Assembly (NCBI GenBank): GCA_030642125.1
Contig: DAOWOJ010000010.1
Coordinates: forward strand, 1-10,010
DNA: 10,010 nt
Direction of reading: 5' to 3'
Origin: Candidatus Aenigmatarchaeota archaeon
GTDB lineage: Archaea > Aenigmatarchaeota > Aenigmatarchaeia > DAOWOJ01
This document shows, in pieces, positions 8,300 to 10,010 of the stretch. Positions within the stretch are counted from its first letter, which is position 1. Every line of letters begins with the position of its first letter. Under the pieces are notes generated by a model that saw nothing but the letters and a program-made list of their open reading frames with translations, was not told the DNA's origin and searched no databases. The translations under genes and the position numbers were made by a program.

Positions 8300-8313
8300 T
8301 TGGAGTTTAATAT
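8300..8313 (-). other. Probable small insertion or intron in the tRNA-Lys variable region
   Basis: Between GAGTC (which would supply positions 44-48, with C48 able to pair with G15) and the T stem lie 14 extra bases. GAGT and ACTC can pair as a 4-bp helix with 3-nt flanks, resembling a minimal BHB, but the ideal BHB cuts would remove only 12 bases (8301-8312) and leave two extra A. A real extended variable loop is the alternative. Confidence 0.5.
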
Positions 8314-8324
8314 GACTCTCGGGT

Positions 8325-8377
8325 ATCTTCCATTATGTCAAAACATTAAAGTTATTAAACACGCTTTTAAGTCTAGT
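8325..8377 (-). other. tRNA-Lys intron 2, canonical position 37/38 (53 nt)
   Basis: The outer helix is GGG/CCC (29-31 with 39-41). The central helix is CTTT (32-35) with intron GAAG, containing one G-U. The bulges are TA^A and AT^A. The intron itself starts inside a hairpin in which GCTTTTAA faces TTAAAAGC, so the precursor can fold in competing ways. Confidence 0.8.
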
Positions 8378-8384
8378 TAAAAGC

Positions 8385-8411
8385 ATCACCTATTATTCGG
8401 TGTTACGATAT
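8385..8411 (-). other. tRNA-Lys intron 1, anticodon stem position 30/31 (27 nt)
   Basis: The BHB motif is complete. Exon CACC (C25-C28) pairs with intron GGTG as the 4-bp central helix. The bulges are GG^A and AT^G. Outer exon pairs A21-G24 with C32-U35 (AGAG/CUUU, one G-U) complete it. Removing the intron restores G31 and the full anticodon stem. Confidence 0.8.
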
Positions 8412-8464
8412 CCGGTGCTCTACCAGACTGAGCTACGGGCCCATTGACAACGCCCTGGCCGGGA

Positions 8465-8513
8465 TTTTCAAACTTTTTCATATTTATTTTCTTAAATATT
8501 TTTAAGTATTTTT
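8465..8513 (-). other. tRNA-Asp intron 3, T loop position 59/60 (49 nt)
   Basis: The T stem CCGGG/CCCGG is the outer helix, exon TTCA with intron TGAA the central helix, and the bulges are AA^A and AA^T. The intron is nearly pure A/T and holds an inverted repeat CTTAAA-AATA-TTTAAG (8491-8506). Its last bases (GTTTGAAAA) match those of the tRNA-Lys T-loop intron. Confidence 0.83.
8491..8506 (-). repeat. Inverted repeat inside the tRNA-Asp T-loop intron
   Basis: CTTAAA and TTTAAG flank a 4-base AATA loop, giving a 6-bp hairpin that probably forms the internal helix of the intron. The same bases also resemble a TATA element for tRNA-Lys downstream. Confidence 0.5.
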
Positions 8514-8534
8514 TTTGAACCCGGGTCACGGGAG

Positions 8535-8547
8535 ACCTATAAACTTT
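8535..8547 (-). other. tRNA-Asp intron 2, canonical position 37/38 (13 nt)
   Basis: A minimal BHB is visible in order: GGGA, CTGT, CA^A, AAGTTT, ATAG, GT^C, TCCC. CTGT/ATAG is the 4-bp central helix and GGGA/TCCC the outer one. At 13 bases it is near the lower limit for a BHB intron. Confidence 0.85.
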
Positions 8548-8570
8548 TGACAGTCCCGCATCCTAACCAA

Positions 8571-8606
8571 TGTCCAAGTCAATCAATAAAAAATCAAGAA
8601 TGACAT
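8571..8606 (-). other. tRNA-Asp intron 1, D loop (about 36-38 nt)
   Basis: An AT-rich insert interrupts the D loop between GTCTAGT and TTGGTTAGGAT. Exon TCTA can pair with intron TGGA as a central helix with bulges GT^A and CA^T. A second register, GTCT with GGAC, is equally good and would shift the ends by one base on each side (8570-8607). Inside, GTC pairs with GAC to close the intron. The outer helix is weak, so exact ends are uncertain. Confidence 0.72.
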
Positions 8607-8622
8607 ACTAGACTACCAAGGC

Positions 8623-8684
8623 TTATTTTTAAATTTAACATATGCTTTGAAATAAAAACTTTAATCAACAATTATCACCAACTA
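8623..8684 (-). other. 5S to tRNA-Asp spacer
   Basis: These 62 bases are AT-rich. A run of five T at 8654-8658 could end 5S transcripts, and an A/T run (8623-8638) lies directly before tRNA-Asp but too close to act as its TATA box. I see no gene here. It may be removed from a common 5S-tRNA precursor. Confidence 0.4.
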
Positions 8685-8800
8685 TATAGCGGTGGTCTGG
8701 AATTCCCAATAAAGATATTAGTACAAACCAGATCATCAGGGATCTTAACTTCCGTATTTGAAATAAGAACGGGTGGAACTTCCCTATTTTGACCGCAATA
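8685..8800 (-). rRNA. 5S ribosomal RNA
   Basis: The core is typical 5S: CCACCCGTTCTTATTTC followed by ATACGGAAGTTAAG (about 8745-8775), the conserved loop B/loop C region that contacts ribosomal protein L5. The ends pair as helix I: TATTGCGGT (8800-8792) with ACCGCTATA (8693-8685), interrupted by one U-U mismatch. Length is about 116 nt, normal for 5S. The ends are set from this helix and may be off by a few bases. 16S and 23S are not in the window, so this 5S appears unlinked to them, at least on this side. tRNA-Asp and tRNA-Lys follow on the same strand. Confidence 0.9.
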
Positions 8801-8813
8801 AAATATTATCACG

Positions 8814-8827
8814 TATATATTTAAATT
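8814..8827 (-). promoter_or_regulatory. Putative TATA promoter of the 5S rRNA-tRNA unit
   Basis: AATTTAAATATATA lies 14-27 bases upstream of the inferred 5S 5' end, close to the archaeal TATA position. The whole interval is AT-rich, so the exact box is uncertain. Confidence 0.5.
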
Positions 8828-8833
8828 TATTGC

Positions 8834-8843
8834 TTTTAATATA
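8834..8843 (+). promoter_or_regulatory. Putative TATA promoter of mre11
   Basis: TTTTAATATA sits 40-49 bases before the mre11 ATG, giving an expected start site near 8864-8866 and a short leader. No Shine-Dalgarno precedes the ATG, in contrast to the rpo genes, so translation from a short or leaderless mRNA is likely. The element lies back to back with the 5S promoter in an 82-base divergent region. Confidence 0.4.
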
Positions 8844-8882
8844 CACATAAATTAATAACTAACATAAAATAAAACGAACATC

Positions 8883-10010
8883 ATGAAATTTGCTCATATA
8901 GCAGACACACATCTTGGATTTCGTCAATATGGAATTCACGAAAGAGAAAAGGATTTCTACTGTGTTTTTTCTGAAGCTATTGATAAAATAATTGAAGAAA
9001 GAGTAGATTTTGTTATACACTCTGGAGATCTATTTGAATTTTCAAGACCACCAACAGAAGCATTGTTGTTATTTCAAAGAGAATTAATAAAATTAAAAAA
9101 TAACAATATTGTTGTATATGCTATCCCAGGAAATCATGATACAACAATGAAAAAAAATTCACTTCCTCCGCATGTTCTTTTTAATAAATTTAATTTAAAA
9201 ATAATCGACCAAAAAAATCCATTTTATATACATGAAAACATCTTTATAGGAGGATCTCCGTACGTATCAAAATATTACACAAAACAATTACTAAATAAAC
9301 TGAAATTTCTTTCAAGTAATGCAATGAAATTTAAAAAAAGAATTTTAGTATTGCATCAATCTATAGATAAATTTCTTCCGTTTAATTTTGAATTGAAAAT
9401 AAAAGAAATACCAAAATGCTTCAATTACTATGCACTTGGTCATATTCATGATAGAATTATAGATAAACTAGGCGATGGTATATTAGCTTACCCTGGATCA
9501 ACTGAAATATGCAGAATTGACGAATACAAAAATTACAAACAAAATAAAAAAGGCATTTTTATAGTCGACATAAATTCTGATGTTCCAGAGGTTCAAAATA
9601 TAAATTTAAACATAAGAGATATCGTAGAACATGACATAATAGAATCAGAAATAAATGAAACAATAATATATCTAAAAAATAAAATACAAAAACTTAAAAA
9701 AATGCCTACACTATATTTAAATATTATAGAGGAAAACTATGATATATCTTCTATACATGAAAAAATTTTCACGTCACTAAAAAATTATGCATTAAACATA
9801 AAATTAACTTACTCTAGAACAAATAAAGAAACTGCAATAAATAATGAAATAAAACATTTAAATCCAAAGGAATTTATAACAAATCATTTCAAAAAACAAG
9901 AATATGGAGAATTAGTTTATAATATATTCGAATCTCTTTGTTCCGGAGATGAAGAAACAGCGAAAATTATAACAAAAAAAATATATCACGAATATTATGA
10001 TAATAAAAAA
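8883..10010 (+). CDS. mre11: DNA double-strand break repair nuclease Mre11, 3' end outside window
   Basis: This is a Mn-dependent exo/endonuclease that works with Rad50 in end processing of double-strand breaks. The frame runs from ATG 8883 to the window edge without a stop (376 codons). The calcineurin-like phosphoesterase motifs are in order: D8 and H10 (IADTHLG), D49 (SGDLFE), N84 and H85 (PGNHD), H158 (LHQS), and H187 and H189 (GHIHD). All expected metal ligands are present. The capping region and a Lys-rich, partly helical C-terminal part follow, where the Rad50-binding segment is expected. Archaeal Mre11 proteins are usually about 370-430 residues, so the stop should lie close beyond the edge; rad50 is often the next gene but cannot be seen here. 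There is no Shine-Dalgarno before the ATG. The start is chosen because the conserved MKFAHIADTH begins exactly there. Confidence 0.95.
   Translation, partial: MKFAHIADTHLGFRQYGIHEREKDFYCVFSEAIDKIIEERVDFVIHSGDLFEFSRPPTEALLLFQRELIKLKNNNIVVYAIPGNHDTTMKKNSLPPHVLFNKFNLKIIDQKNPFYIHENIFIGGSPYVSKYYTKQLLNKLKFLSSNAMKFKKRILVLHQSIDKFLPFNFELKIKEIPKCFNYYALGHIHDRIIDKLGDGILAYPGSTEICRIDEYKNYKQNKKGIFIVDINSDVPEVQNINLNIRDIVEHDIIESEINETIIYLKNKIQKLKKMPTLYLNIIEENYDISSIHEKIFTSLKNYALNIKLTYSRTNKETAINNEIKHLNPKEFITNHFKKQEYGELVYNIFESLCSGDEETAKIITKKIYHEYYDNKK

Larger units (their letters stand above)
8218..8442 (-). tRNA. tRNA-Lys(UUU) with three clear introns and a probable fourth insertion
   Basis: The exons assemble a standard tRNA. 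Acceptor GGGCCCG (8442-8436) pairs with CGGGCTC (8225-8219), with one G2-U71 wobble and discriminator A at 8218. The D arm is GCTC/GAGC. The anticodon stem C27-C28-G29-G30-G31 faces CCCG, the loop is CTTTTAA and the anticodon UUU is at 8379-8381. The T stem is GCGGG/CCCGC with loop TTCAAAC. The exon sequence closely resembles archaeal tRNA-Lys as I know it. Introns are at 30/31 (8385-8411), 37/38 (8325-8377) and 59/60 (8232-8288), each with a good BHB fold. A 12-14 base insertion in the variable region (about 8300-8313) may be a fourth. With 14 bases removed the mature tRNA is 74 nt, the normal size. CCA is not encoded. A C27-A43 mismatch remains, so the splice sites around the variable region are the least certain part. 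Confidence 0.88.
8451..8622 (-). tRNA. tRNA-Asp(GUC) with three introns
   Basis: Acceptor GCCTTGG (8622-8616) pairs with CCAGGGC (8458-8452), with discriminator G at 8451 as usual for Asp. The D arm GTCTAG...GGTTAGGAT is interrupted. The anticodon stem is CGGGA/TCCCG with loop CTGTCAC and anticodon GUC at 8549-8551. The variable loop is TGAC. The T stem is CCGGG/CCCGG with loop TTCAAAT. Introns sit in the D loop (about 8571-8606), at 37/38 (8535-8547) and at 59/60 (8465-8513). Removing them gives a mature length of about 74 nt without CCA. The next tRNA starts 8 bases downstream, and 5S rRNA lies 62 bases upstream on the same strand, so one precursor is likely. All stems pair well, so the identity is firm. 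Confidence 0.93.

Noticed and set aside
8395..8415. Reading the 5' half alone as a tRNA-Thr or tRNA-Ile anticodon arm (ATATCGTAA).
   Set aside because: No 3' partner strand for the stem exists, and these bases fall inside a well-formed 27-base intron.
8218..8442. Reading the second tRNA as tRNA-Val(GAC), using TTGACAT near 8334-8342 as anticodon loop with a CCGTT/AATGG stem.
   Set aside because: The stem pairs well, but the introns it needs have no BHB fold. The Lys(UUU) reading gives good BHB motifs and matches the archaeal tRNA-Lys sequence in the D arm, anticodon arm and T arm.
8232..8513. A homing endonuclease or other gene inside the tRNA introns.
   Set aside because: The introns are 12-57 bases long, far too short for any protein.

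Overview
The window comes from a very AT-rich, compact archaeal genome. The evidence is an archaeal-type RNA polymerase gene set (H, a split B made of B'' and B', A' and A''), TATA-like promoters, Shine-Dalgarno motifs of the GGTGA/GGAG type, tRNA genes without encoded CCA, and tRNA introns that fold as bulge-helix-bulge (BHB) splicing motifs. Tightly packed genes, fast-diverging protein sequences and many non-canonical tRNA introns suggest a reduced-genome lineage such as one of the DPANN archaea. This is an inference; the window holds no marker that fixes the phylum.

Layout, left to right. (1) About 1-1102, + strand: the C-terminal three quarters or so of an archaeal type II/IV secretion-system (VirB11/TadA-like) ATPase, cut by the left edge. 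It converges on, and overlaps by 7 bases, the end of the polymerase operon. (2) 1096-8197, - strand: the RNA polymerase operon in transcription order rpoH - rpoB'' - rpoB'/A' fusion - rpoA''. Junctions are abutting or overlap by a few bases. The B' and A' polypeptides are joined in one 1420-residue reading frame, which is the most striking protein feature. (3) 8218-8800, - strand: a stable-RNA block, 5S rRNA - tRNA-Asp(GUC) - tRNA-Lys(UUU), directly upstream of rpoH. Both tRNAs are broken up by introns: three in tRNA-Asp (D loop, anticodon loop, T loop) and three clear plus one probable in tRNA-Lys (anticodon stem, anticodon loop, variable region, T loop). (4) 8801-8882: a short AT-rich divergent promoter region. 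(5) 8883 to the right edge, + strand: the Mre11 nuclease gene, running out of the window.

How it fits together. The - strand block joins translation RNAs and the transcription enzyme into one possible transcription unit of about 7.7 kb. Only 20 bases separate the end of tRNA-Lys from the rpoH start codon, so rpo expression must come from read-through of the RNA block or from a promoter inside the tRNA-Lys gene. A TATA-like element in the tRNA-Lys T-loop intron is well placed for the second option. The operon lacks the rpl30e-nusA-rps12-rps7 genes that often follow rpoA'' in archaea. The polymerase keeps its catalytic aspartates and zinc-binding cysteines, but its bridge helix and the start of the trigger loop carry substitutions at very conserved positions.
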